From contig CAKUUM010000009.1 in NCBI GenBank assembly GCA_934692905.1, positions 1-54,498 of the forward strand: a stretch of 54,498 bases of DNA, read 5' to 3'. This DNA comes from an uncultured Bacteroidales bacterium. GTDB taxonomy: Bacteria; Bacteroidota; Bacteroidia; Bacteroidales; Paludibacteraceae. Positions 27,304 through 36,800 of the stretch are shown piece by piece. Below the pieces are notes generated by a model that was not told where the DNA came from, did no database searches, and saw only the letters and a list, made by a program, of their open reading frames with translations. How positions within the stretch are numbered: position 1 is the stretch's first letter; the number at the start of each line of letters is the position of its first letter. A program made the position numbers and the translations under genes.

Positions 27304-28056
27304 TTAGTTGGCATAGAAGAAATGAGTGAGCGATTGGATTTGCAACAAGGCGCAACCCGCAATGGCAACGATGACGGAGAGCACGTAGGCGGCTCCCGAG
27401 GGGACGTTGGCAAAGCGGACAGGCAGATAGACGATGATAGCGCTCAGCATCATCTGCAGGACGGACAGCCACAAAGTAAGATGCGTGAGGGAGAACCAGC
27501 CTGCATCGGTGAGGTCTATCCAGCCCAAGAAGACCGCAATGGCGTAGTAGAGCGCGAAAGTGGCGGCACCAATGAGCGACGCCGCGAAGACACGCCACGT
27601 GATGACGTGACGGTAGAGCATGTAGAGCCATACGGCAGGGATGAAAACGAGCATCTCGGGTACGGCAAGTGAGGTGCAGCAGAGGACAAGCGTGCTGAGG
27701 AACGCCTCCTGCAAAGGCAAATGCTGGTAGTCGATGCGCAGGAGAATGAGGTAGGTCAGTTGCGCGCCAAAGACCGCCAGTTGACCTTGCCAGCACGTAT
27801 GCAGGAACGGCAGGGCGGAGCACAAGAGCCAATAGGACGTGGGGACGAAAGACGAGGGCAGGTTGGTGACGTTGGCCTGGTAGAAGACGCGCATCATGAC
27901 AAAAGCATTGACGGCGACCAGTAGCAGCGTTGCCACCAACGGGCACGTGGGCAAAGACACGAAGAACGAGGGAACCCACATAGCCGCAGCCAAGCCGGTG
28001 AGCACGATACGACTCACCAGACTCGGTTGGGCGATATGTCGAAGCCAATATCTCAC
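27304..28056 (-). CDS. Polytopic membrane protein
   Basis: A 250-residue protein with about eight hydrophobic segments spread along its length (for example LLLVAVNAFVMMRVF, LVLCCTSLAVPEMLVFIPAV, YLPVRFANVPSGAAYVLSVI). No signature of a transporter or enzyme was recognised; Bacteroidota-specific families of similar size and topology exist. It follows the M3 peptidase gene by 75 bases, in a gap holding heptamer repeats. An overlapping frame of similar length (27293-28048) lacks the membrane pattern and was rejected. Confidence 0.7.
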   Translation of the reverse strand: MRYWLRHIAQPSLVSRIVLTGLAAAMWVPSFFVSLPTCPLVATLLLVAVNAFVMMRVFYQANVTNLPSSFVPTSYWLLCSALPFLHTCWQGQLAVFGAQLTYLILLRIDYQHLPLQEAFLSTLVLCCTSLAVPEMLVFIPAVWLYMLYRHVITWRVFAASLIGAATFALYYAIAVFLGWIDLTDAGWFSLTHLTLWLSVLQMMLSAIIVYLPVRFANVPSGAAYVLSVIVAIAGCALLQIQSLTHFFYAN

Positions 28057-28062
28057 GATAAA

Positions 28063-28098
28063 TGTACGATTTACGAATTTACGATGTACGATTTATCG
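28063..28098. repeat. TTTACGA/TGTACGA 7-bp array
   Basis: TGTACGA, TTTACGA, one extra base, TTTACGA, TGTACGA, TTTATCG. Related units occur at 27112-27140 and 54087-54129. Confidence 0.75.
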
Positions 28099-28131
28099 AC
28101 GACGCGAGACGCGTTGTCCCCCAAGGACAGG

Positions 28132-30219
28132 TTAGAAACCTTTGCGTTGGAGGAGGTATTTGGGGTCGGCGGGTTTGCCACGGAACTCTTGGTAGAGTTC
28201 GGCAGCATCGCGGGTGCCACCCTGCTCGAGCAGGTGACGGAAACGCTTAGCCACCTCGGGATTGAGGACATCGCCCGTCTCGGCAAAGGCTGCGAAAGCG
28301 TCTGCATCAAGGACTGCCGACCATGTGTAACTATAATAACCCGCCTCGTAACCTGTGGTGAAGATGTGGTTGTAGAACGTTGAACGATAGCGCGTTATGA
28401 TTTGCGGTATCATGTGCATCTTCTCCATCGAAGCCTGCTCGAAAGCATTAACGTCGAAGGCGTCGGTGGTGGTGAGTTCGTGGTAGTCCATGTCGAGGAT
28501 GGACGAACTGAGGAGTTCGGTAGTGATAAAGCCCTGGTTGAAGGTGGAGGCGCGGTTGATTTTGGCAATCAGTTCGTCGGGCATCACCTCGCCGGTGGCG
28601 TAGTGGAAGGCGTAGGTCTTCATGATGTCGGGGTTGTAGCAGTAGTTCTCCATGAACTGCGAGGGCAGTTCGACGAAGTCACGCGGGGTGTTGGTGCCTG
28701 CGAGCGACTTGTAGGTAGCCTTGGACATGAGCCCGTGGAGCGCGTGTCCGAACTCGTGGAAGAGGGTCTCCACGTCGTCCATCGAGAGGAGCGAGGGGTT
28801 GCCCTTGGTGGGCTTGTTGAAGTTGCCGACGTTGATGATGACGGGGCGATGGTCCACACCATCGGCATCCACATACTGGTTGCAGATGTTGTTCATCCAT
28901 GCGCCCGGGCGTTTGCCTGCGCGGGGGAAATAGTCGGTGTAGAGAATGCCGATGAGACTGCCGTCGGCGTCAGTGACCTTGAAGACCTCCACCTCGGGGT
29001 TGTACACGGGCATGTCGGTGAGCGGCTCGAAGTTGAGTCCGTAGAGGCTGTGCGCCAGTTGGAAGGCTCCGCGGCGTACGTTGCCGAGTTCGAAATAGGG
29101 CTTGAGTTCCTCTTCGTCGAGGTCGTATTTCGCCTTGCGGAGTTTCTCGGCATAGTACCACCAATCCCACGGCTGGAGGGTCTCGCCTGGGAGGTCTTCG
29201 TTCATAAGCGCTTGCAGTTCAGCGGCTTCGCGCTTGGCAGCATTGAGGCTGGGCTCCCATACAGACTGGAGGAAAGCGTCCACGGTCTTGGAGTCGTGCG
29301 CCATGCAGTCGGAGAGAATGTAGTCGGCAGGGCAGTCGTAGCCAAAGAGGTGCGCCTTCTCCACGCGGAGTTGCATGGTCTTGACGATGGTGGCTTTGTT
29401 GTCGTGCTCGTTGTCGTGGTTGCCGCGGGTGGTGTACGCCATTAGCAGTTCGCGGCGCAGTTCGCGGTTCTCGCAGTACTGGAGGACGGGTGTGAACGAG
29501 GTGCGTTTGGGCGTGAAGAGCCATGCGTCGGGACGACCGGCAGCGGTTGCCTCCTCTTTGGCAGCGGCTTTCGCGCTCTCGGGTAGCCCCTTGAGTTCGT
29601 TCTCGTCGGTGACGAAGAGTTGGTAGGCGTTGGTCTCGGCGACTACGTTGTTGCTGAATTGCAGGGAGAGGAGCCCGAGTTCCTGGTTGATTTCCATGAG
29701 GCGGGCTTTCTTGTCAGCGGGCAGGTTGGCGCCGTTCTGCGCGAAAGACTTGTAGGTCTCGGTGAGGAGACGCATCTGCTCGGGATTGAGGTTGAGCGAT
29801 TCGCGTTGGTCGTACACCGCTTTGACACGTGCGAAGAGCCCCTCGTTGAGCAGAATGCCGTCGCTGAGGGCGGACAGCATGGGCGAGACCTCTTTGGCGA
29901 TGGCGTTCATTTGGTCGTTGCCATCCGCCTCGAGGACGTTGAAGAAGACGCCGCTGACCTGCTCGAGGAGCAGACCGCTGCGGTCGAGAGCGACGATGGT
30001 GTTCTCGAAGGTCGGTGCGTCGGGGTTGTTGACGATGGCGTTGATTTCAGCCTCGTTTTGAGCGATAGCCTCCTTGAAGGCAGGCATGTAGTGCTCCACT
30101 TTCACTTTGTCGAAAGCGGGTACCCCGTACGGAGTGTTCTGCGGGGTGAGGAACGGGTTCTCGTTGTTGCAAGCCATAAGCGTGATTGCGGCAATGCCGA
30201 GTAGGATTGATTTTTTCAT
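28132..30219 (-). CDS. M3-family metallopeptidase lipoprotein (Dcp/OpdA-like)
   Basis: A 695-residue zinc peptidase of the dipeptidyl carboxypeptidase / oligopeptidase A family. The N-terminus MKKSILLGIAAITLMACNNE has a lipobox ending in Cys, so the protein is probably a lipoprotein facing the periplasm. The catalytic HEFGH is at about residues 487-491 in ETLFHEFGHALHGLMS, with a downstream Glu in FVELPSQFMENY as third zinc ligand. It likely trims short peptides after export or during nutrient uptake. It begins three bases after the AsmA-like gene stop, so the two are co-transcribed. Confidence 0.93.
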   Translation of the reverse strand: MKKSILLGIAAITLMACNNENPFLTPQNTPYGVPAFDKVKVEHYMPAFKEAIAQNEAEINAIVNNPDAPTFENTIVALDRSGLLLEQVSGVFFNVLEADGNDQMNAIAKEVSPMLSALSDGILLNEGLFARVKAVYDQRESLNLNPEQMRLLTETYKSFAQNGANLPADKKARLMEINQELGLLSLQFSNNVVAETNAYQLFVTDENELKGLPESAKAAAKEEATAAGRPDAWLFTPKRTSFTPVLQYCENRELRRELLMAYTTRGNHDNEHDNKATIVKTMQLRVEKAHLFGYDCPADYILSDCMAHDSKTVDAFLQSVWEPSLNAAKREAAELQALMNEDLPGETLQPWDWWYYAEKLRKAKYDLDEEELKPYFELGNVRRGAFQLAHSLYGLNFEPLTDMPVYNPEVEVFKVTDADGSLIGILYTDYFPRAGKRPGAWMNNICNQYVDADGVDHRPVIINVGNFNKPTKGNPSLLSMDDVETLFHEFGHALHGLMSKATYKSLAGTNTPRDFVELPSQFMENYCYNPDIMKTYAFHYATGEVMPDELIAKINRASTFNQGFITTELLSSSILDMDYHELTTTDAFDVNAFEQASMEKMHMIPQIITRYRSTFYNHIFTTGYEAGYYSYTWSAVLDADAFAAFAETGDVLNPEVAKRFRHLLEQGGTRDAAELYQEFRGKPADPKYLLQRKGF

Positions 30220-30221
30220 AT

Positions 30222-33200
30222 TTATTTGATTTTTACGTTTTTACGCATGGAGTCGCGAATCATCTGTCGCAGTTCCGCCGACTGGCTGTCCGTTTTGCCG
30301 TGGAAGACAGGACGGAAGTCTTTGGCGAACTTGCATTTCGCCAATTTGATTTTCAGGTCGTCGATATTGCCCGACACGTTCACACCCAGATAGACAGGCG
30401 AGAGGACGTTAATGTCGTAGTCGAAAGTCATGTCGAGGTTGTGCCGCCCGCCAAGTGCCACCATATAGTTGTCGAGCGAGACGCAGAACGGATAGACGTC
30501 AATCTCCTTCTTGTAAACGGTCAGTTCGGCGGAGATACTGTCCACTTTATTTTCCGTTTTCTTGTTGAAAAGCAGCAACTTGGAAATCTTGCTGAAGGTC
30601 TCGCTGTCCATCACCACAAGGTCTTTTCCGTAGATACTGCATGCTCCGCGCAGGGTGGACGGTTTGAGTTCGTACTTGGCATTGGTGTAGGTCTCCGCTG
30701 CCAGGTGGAACTCCGCCGCACCTTGGAACGAGCGCAGCATCGGTACGATGGAATCGAGTTGCGGAATCATACGGATGAGTTCGGCGATGTCGATGTCGAG
30801 CATGTGGTAGTCGAAACCGACATAGATATGGTTGCGGCGCGGGGTGCGGTACATCGCGGTGAGTTGCAGTTTGGCGGCATTGCATACAAAACCCATCTCG
30901 TCCAGCACCAAGGTGCCGTCTTTGATGTAGAGTTTGCCCTTCAGGTCGTGTGCCACCTCGTTGAACACCACTGCCTCTTTGATGTGCGTGTTGAGCGCCA
31001 CATCCACTCCGAGCGGCACCAAAAATGGCGATGCCTCGCTGCTCTCGGTGTTGTTCGCGTATTGTCCGTTGTTTGCGTTGCTATCTTGTTCTTCGTTCTT
31101 TGTCCTTTGTTCTTCGTTCTCCGCGGTTTCCTCGCTGCCCGTGTCGGCAGAGCAGAGTGCCATCAGTTCATTCACATCGGTATGCTCGGACACAAAGTTC
31201 AGTTCGCCCTCCAAGGTGCCCTGTTTGCGCAGCCACGCCCCGATGTTCTGTACCTCGCCCGAGAGGGCAAAGTCGGAGTTGCCCACCCGTACTTGCGATT
31301 GGGCGATTTGGAAGTCCTTGTTCGAATAGGTAAATGTGATTTGCGGGATATAGACGGGCTTGTCGATTGCTGCCAAGTGTGCCTCGCCCGACTGCAGATC
31401 GACATCCAGTTTCGGGTTCCATTGCAGGAGCAGATTCTCGCCCTGCTTGTTGTAGCGTGCCGATGCCTTGATAGACAGCGCCGCGGTCTTCACCTGCATA
31501 TCGTCGCCCATCGAAGCGTCCAAGGCATTCGTGCGCACCGACGCTTCCAACCGCGGCACGGACGGGTTGCGCTTGCCGGGGCGCAGATTTGCCTCTACCA
31601 AAGACTTCGTCAGATGCGCCTGCATATCGGTGTAGTAGCCGCGCAGGTCGTCGAAAGACAGGTTCGCCTGCAAAGTCGGCACAACGGTCGTATCTTTCGC
31701 GTTGTATTCCGCATACGCGGTCAGGCGGGGTGCGGCAATAGTCGCCTCCATACTGTCCATTGCGGCGTGCAGCGGTGCTGCGGATTGCAGACCGAGCGTG
31801 GCGCAGAGGACAGGGCTGCTGCCCAATATATTGCTTGCCTCTATCTGCAAATCGGTTTGCCCGAGTCGTGCCGTCAGCGCATCAATCATCTCGAAATCAA
31901 CGCTTTGCAAGGATATTTGCGCGGCTAACCAACTGACCGTCTTGCGCGACGGTTTGGGGTTCGGCAATGTGAATTGCAGGCGTGTATCGGGCAGTTTTGC
32001 CAGCATACTGTCCATTTGGAAATCCACGCCTTGCAGGCGTATATCGCCGCTGAACTGCCCGCGCTCCAAACGCATAGCGGTCAGGTCGCTCAGGCGTATC
32101 TTTCCCCTGATCTTTCCCTGACCTTGCCCTGTGGTTAGCATATTGTCGGGCAGGAAATAAGCGATGTCGGGCAGGTGCAAATCGGCGTTCAGTTCGAGGT
32201 CAAGCAGCATATCCGCCAGCAGTTCGGTAACCTCCCCCGAAGCGTCTATCCGGCTGCATTTGGTCTTTGCCATGAGCGAATGGATCTGTACCGCACTCGC
32301 CTTGTCGTCGTTCAGGTCAATATGCGCATCGGCGTCCAATGCCACATCGCGCAGGGTGTAGGGCAATGCGGCGTATTTGCCGTGTCCGTCTTCCAATACT
32401 ACGTGGGCATCCACAAGCGGCATCTGCAGACTGCTATACACGCCCCGTACATCGGCATCGAGCGATACGCGCCCGTCCACTTCTATGTCGCGGAGCATAT
32501 CCGTCAGCGACGCGGGCAGGAGAGCCAACAGCGGCTCAATCTGCCAATCTCGCGCACGCGCGTGCATATTTAAGGAGATAGAGTCGGCTATGTCGGCGGT
32601 GCCGTCCAACTGCAGGGTAAACTCATTCACTTGCAGCGTCGCCTTGCGGAGCGCAAAGTGCATCTTTTCCAAGTCCACCGACGCGGGCAAAGAGACCGCC
32701 ACTTGCAGGCTGTCTGCATATTGCGTATCGCCCAGCGTGGCACTCACCGCCTCCGATTGGAGCGTGAGCAACACATCGTCCCAACTGCCGATACGCGCCG
32801 CCAACGTGGTGATGGCCAACGCAGCGGAAATGCTGTCTTTTTTGTCCACAAACGAGATATACCGCCCCTCGATACGCGCCGCATCGACGCTTATCTGGTC
32901 GAAAGGCCGCCCCGATGAGGTGGTATCTGCAGCCGTGGTGTCAGACGAGAGGGAAAACACATCAAAGTTGGTCGCCCCGTCGTCGGCGATGTAGATGTTT
33001 GCCACTGCATTCGGCAGCGACAACTCTCTGACAACCAAGTTGCTATGTTGCAAAAACTCCATTACGTTCACCGTGGCTACCACTTCTGACGCCGCCAGCA
33101 GGGTGTCGCTCTGTGCGCCCTCTGTGGGGTTGATGAGGCAGAGCCCGTCCACACGCAGACCGAACTCGGGGAAAGTGGAGAAGAACGTCAAGTCCACTTC

Positions 33201-33365
33201 GCCCACTTCGTGTTCGCAGGTGATGTACTTGTCCGCCACCTGCCGCACAATGGGTGTCAGGCGTGACGGCGTGAAGATTAGCCAAACTGCCACGCACACC
33301 GCAACCAACAGCACCCCGACTATCGCGCCGAGTGTGATACCGAATATCTTCCAGAAACACTTCAC
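30222..33365 (-). CDS. AsmA-family (TamB/YhdP-like) envelope protein
   Basis: A 1047-residue protein with one N-terminal membrane helix (IFGITLGAIVGVLLVAVCVA) and a long beta-rich periplasmic body, as in AsmA-like proteins, which bridge inner and outer membrane and are linked to phospholipid transport. The conserved start ITCEHEVGEVDLTFFSTFPE is visible. At about residue 750-785 a low-complexity stretch (NEEQRTKNEEQDSNANN) is encoded by 7-bp repeats, and an 11-bp array lies at 32100-32132. It is encoded 12 bases after a small lipoprotein gene. Confidence 0.85.
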   Translation of the reverse strand: MKCFWKIFGITLGAIVGVLLVAVCVAVWLIFTPSRLTPIVRQVADKYITCEHEVGEVDLTFFSTFPEFGLRVDGLCLINPTEGAQSDTLLAASEVVATVNVMEFLQHSNLVVRELSLPNAVANIYIADDGATNFDVFSLSSDTTAADTTSSGRPFDQISVDAARIEGRYISFVDKKDSISAALAITTLAARIGSWDDVLLTLQSEAVSATLGDTQYADSLQVAVSLPASVDLEKMHFALRKATLQVNEFTLQLDGTADIADSISLNMHARARDWQIEPLLALLPASLTDMLRDIEVDGRVSLDADVRGVYSSLQMPLVDAHVVLEDGHGKYAALPYTLRDVALDADAHIDLNDDKASAVQIHSLMAKTKCSRIDASGEVTELLADMLLDLELNADLHLPDIAYFLPDNMLTTGQGQGKIRGKIRLSDLTAMRLERGQFSGDIRLQGVDFQMDSMLAKLPDTRLQFTLPNPKPSRKTVSWLAAQISLQSVDFEMIDALTARLGQTDLQIEASNILGSSPVLCATLGLQSAAPLHAAMDSMEATIAAPRLTAYAEYNAKDTTVVPTLQANLSFDDLRGYYTDMQAHLTKSLVEANLRPGKRNPSVPRLEASVRTNALDASMGDDMQVKTAALSIKASARYNKQGENLLLQWNPKLDVDLQSGEAHLAAIDKPVYIPQITFTYSNKDFQIAQSQVRVGNSDFALSGEVQNIGAWLRKQGTLEGELNFVSEHTDVNELMALCSADTGSEETAENEEQRTKNEEQDSNANNGQYANNTESSEASPFLVPLGVDVALNTHIKEAVVFNEVAHDLKGKLYIKDGTLVLDEMGFVCNAAKLQLTAMYRTPRRNHIYVGFDYHMLDIDIAELIRMIPQLDSIVPMLRSFQGAAEFHLAAETYTNAKYELKPSTLRGACSIYGKDLVVMDSETFSKISKLLLFNKKTENKVDSISAELTVYKKEIDVYPFCVSLDNYMVALGGRHNLDMTFDYDINVLSPVYLGVNVSGNIDDLKIKLAKCKFAKDFRPVFHGKTDSQSAELRQMIRDSMRKNVKIK
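31085..31119. repeat. 7-bp array inside the AsmA-like gene
   Basis: Five heptamers on the plus strand: CTTGTTC, TTCGTTC, TTTGTCC, TTTGTTC, TTCGTTC. On the coding strand they yield a Glu/Asn/Lys/Gln-rich peptide, read in three successive frames because 7 is not a multiple of 3. Confidence 0.8.
32100..32132. repeat. 11-bp array inside the AsmA-like gene
   Basis: CTTTCCCCTGA, TCTTTCCCTGA, CCTTGCCCTGT. It closely resembles the 11-mers at 37415-37447 (CTCCCTGACTT, TTCCCTGACGT, TACCCTGCGGC), so the same family is found in coding and non-coding DNA. It encodes GQGQGKIRGKIR. Confidence 0.65.
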
Positions 33366-33377
33366 AACTTGCAGACG

Positions 33378-33806
33378 CTAGTTTTTTTTCTCGACCACTT
33401 TGGTAAACGAGGTTTTTATCTCCTTGTGGTCTTTCTCATAGTATTGCAGTTCCGTTTCGGTCAGTTTGGTAACAATGTAGGTCTTGGGTATCTCCGCGCC
33501 GCCGTTGTCCATCAGGTGTATCTCCGTGAGGTTGGTCTGTACCAACTCCCACTTGAACCACCCGTTGCCGTGATACTTGAGGTCGGATTCGTAGATGTCG
33601 TCGTCCTCATCCCATTCGCGACCGTATTTATAGGTTAACCCGCCATCGGTTTCGTCCAAGAAACGTACATAGTGGTGCGTACCGTCTTCCTGCCACGCAC
33701 CATACAGGTTGTTTTCGTCAATTTGTGTCGGCTCGTTGATTCCGCATGATGCTGCCAATACTCCGACCAATACCACAATGGCAATACGTAAGATATTCTT
33801 TTTCAT
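33378..33806 (-). CDS. Small lipoprotein, lipocalin-like
   Basis: A 142-residue protein with a lipoprotein signal peptide (MKKNILRIAIVVLVGVLAAS followed by Cys). The mature part starts near LYGAWQEDGTHHYVRF and alternates short strands, reminiscent of lipocalin-like domains common in Bacteroidales. It is encoded between ileS and the AsmA-like gene with gaps of four and 12 bases, so it is probably co-transcribed. Function unknown. Confidence 0.7.
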   Translation of the reverse strand: MKKNILRIAIVVLVGVLAASCGINEPTQIDENNLYGAWQEDGTHHYVRFLDETDGGLTYKYGREWDEDDDIYESDLKYHGNGWFKWELVQTNLTEIHLMDNGGAEIPKTYIVTKLTETELQYYEKDHKEIKTSFTKVVEKKN

Positions 33807-33810
33807 ATAC

Positions 33811-36800
33811 TTATGCTTTTCGTATGTTGATGTTTACGGTATAGCCGTCCATATCAATGGATTGGGGATCTGCGACTTTCTCCACGAGGGTGAGCGAAGT
33901 AGCGAGAACTTGCGAAGCGATGTAGTCGCGGCAGTGCTCTACGGCGGCGGCAATCTCATCGCGTCGCTCTATCTCGATGGCGATACGGTCAGTAATCTCC
34001 AAGCCCGAGGTCTTGCGCAGGTTCTGAATACGGTTAATCAGTTCGCGCGCGATACCCTCCTCGATAAGGGCGTCATTGAGTTCGATGTCGAGCGCAATGG
34101 TCAGAATACCATTGTTCGCCACGAGCCAGCCCGGCATATCCTCGGTGATGATGTCCACATCCTCGGCAACCAGGTCAATATCCAACAGACGGAACGTGCC
34201 TGCTGCCTCGAATTGTGCAATCTCGTCCTGTGTCATCTTGCTGATAGCCGCTGCGAGTTCTTTCATCTTGCCGCCCACTTTCTTGCCCAACACCTTGAAG
34301 TTCGGCTTGATTTTCTTCACAAGTTTCACCTCGGAGTTCTCGGCGGTGGTAATCACTAACTCCTTGACATTCACCTCGCTCTTAATGAGGTCCTGCACAT
34401 GGAGCAGGGCTTGCAGCGTCTCTTTGTCGGGCGCAGGGATAACCGCTTTCTGCAACGGCTGGCGCACGTTCTTCTCGGCACGTTTGCGCAGACTGAGAAT
34501 CATCGATGTAGCCTGTTGCGCGAGATACATACTGCGCTCCAAATCCTTGTTAATCAATGTCTCGTCAGCTTTCGGCCAGTTGCTCAGGTGTACGGTCTCG
34601 CCCGTCAGATCGCGGTAGAGACGGTCGGCAAAGAACGGTGCATTGGGCGCCATCAGTTGCGCCACGGTCTTCAGACAGGTGTAGAGCGTGGTGTATGCCG
34701 CCTGTTTGTCGGCGTCCATCTCGCCGCCCCAGAAACGTTTGCGGTTGAGACGCACGTACCAGTTACTCAGGTCGTCCTGCACAAAGTCGGAGATAGCACG
34801 CCCTGCCTTGGTCGGCTCATAAGCCTCGTAATCGGCTGTAACCTCCTGAATAAGCGAGTTCAAACGGCTCAAGATCCACTTGTCAATCTCGGTAAATTGT
34901 GCATTGTGCATTGTGCATTGTGCATTGTCCCAGCCGTCCACATTGGCGTATAATGCAAAGAAACTGTACGTGTTGTAGAGCGTTCCGAAGAACTTGCGGC
35001 GCACCTCGTCCACACCTTCGGGGTCGAACTTGAGGTTATCCCACGGACTGGAGTTGGTGAGCATATACCAGCGCACAGGGTCGGCGCCGTACTTGTCGAG
35101 GGTGGCAAACGGATCCACCGCATTGCCCAAGCGTTTCGACATCTTGTTGCCGTTCTTGTCGAGCACCAAACCGTTGGAAATCACGTTCTTGTATGCCACT
35201 TTGTCCTCAATCATCGTATGGATGGCATGGAGCGTGAAGAACCAGCCGCGGGTCTGGTCTACGCCTTCACAAATAAAGTCTGCCGTGCGCGGAACGTCCT
35301 GGTTCTCAAACGGATAGTGGTTCTGTGCATACGGCATCGCACCCGAATCGAACCACACGTCAATCAGGTCGAGTTCGCGCTTCATCGGCTTGCCGCTCGG
35401 CGAGCAGAGAATAATGCCGTCCACATACGGGCGGTGCAGGTCAATCACCGACGGGTCGTAGTTCTCCTTCGAGTAGTCGCCCACCACATGTTTCGGGTAG
35501 GGATTTTCTTTCATAAAGCCCGCCTTGATGGACTTGTCTATCTCCTCGAACAGTTCTTTGATAGATCCGATACAAATCTCCTCTTTGCCGTCCTCGGTGC
35601 GCCATATAGGCAGCGGCGTACCCCAGTAGCGCGAGCGGGAGAGGTTCCAGTCGTTCAGGTTTTCGAGCCATTTGCCGAAACGCCCCGTACCCGTCGATTC
35701 GGGTTGCCAGTTGATGGTGTTGTTCAGGCGGATCATCTCCTCACGCGCCTTGGTGGAGCGGATAAACCACGAGTCGAGCGGGTAGTAAAGCACAGGCTTG
35801 TCGGTGCGCCAGCAGTGCGGGTAATTATGCACGTGCTTCTCAATGCGGAAGGCTTTGTTTTCGGCTTTCAGCACCATACAGATACTGATGTCGAGGGTCT
35901 CGTCTTTGTCCGTCAGATTGGGGTCGTAGGCATTCTTTACGAAGCGCCCTGCCCACGGACGGTATGCCTCTGTGTCAATATGCTTTGCCACAAACGCATC
36001 GTCCAGATCTTCGAGCAGGAAGAACTTGCCCGTCATATCCACCATCGGGCGTTGCTCGCCTTTCTTGGTCAGAAACACCATACCGGGGATATTCGCTTTC
36101 TTTGCCACAAACGCATCGTCCGCACCGAAAGTCGGCGCGATATGTACGATACCCGTACCCTCCTCGGTGGTTACATAGTCGCCTGCAATCACGCGGAATG
36201 CATCGCCGTCGGGCTTTGCCCACGGGATGAGTTGCTCATATTCCATGCCGACCAAGTCGGTACCCTTGCCGCGCCAGAGAATCTCGGGTGCTTCGCCCAA
36301 CTCTTTGCTATAGGTCGCTACACACGCCTCTGCCAGCAGGTAGAGGGCGGGAATCTTCGTGTATGGGTTCTCCCCGCGCACCACCACATAGTCAATCTTC
36401 GGTCCTACGCAGAGGGCAGTATTGCTCGGCAACGTCCACGGCGTAGTCGTCCACGCAAGGGCATATAAGTTGAGAGTTGAGAGTTGAGAGTTGAGAGCAG
36501 CAGAAAGTGCAGAGTTGAGAGTGGTAAGTTTGAACTGCGCCGTGCAGGTCGTATCTTTTACATCTCGGTAGCAGCCGGGTTGGTTCAACTCGTGCGACGA
36601 CAGACCCGTACCCGCCGCAGGCGAGTAGGGCTGAATGGTGTAGCCCTTGTATAGGTAGCCGTTCTCGTACAGGCGTTTGAGCAGATACCACAGGGTCTCG
36701 ATATACTTGTTGTCGTAGGTGATGTACGGGTTCTCCAAGTCCACCCAGTAGCCCATTTGCTTGGTCAAGTTCGTCCACTCTTTGGTATATTTCATCACCT

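Noticed and set aside
27293..28048. Alternative minus-strand frame of 251 codons over the membrane protein gene
   Set aside because: Rich in His, Arg, Leu and Cys without membrane pattern; the overlapping frame 27304-28056 has regular hydrophobic helices.
30186..31928. Plus-strand frame of 580 codons opposite the AsmA-like gene
   Set aside because: No domain, no signal or start context; the minus-strand protein has a proper membrane anchor and family pattern.
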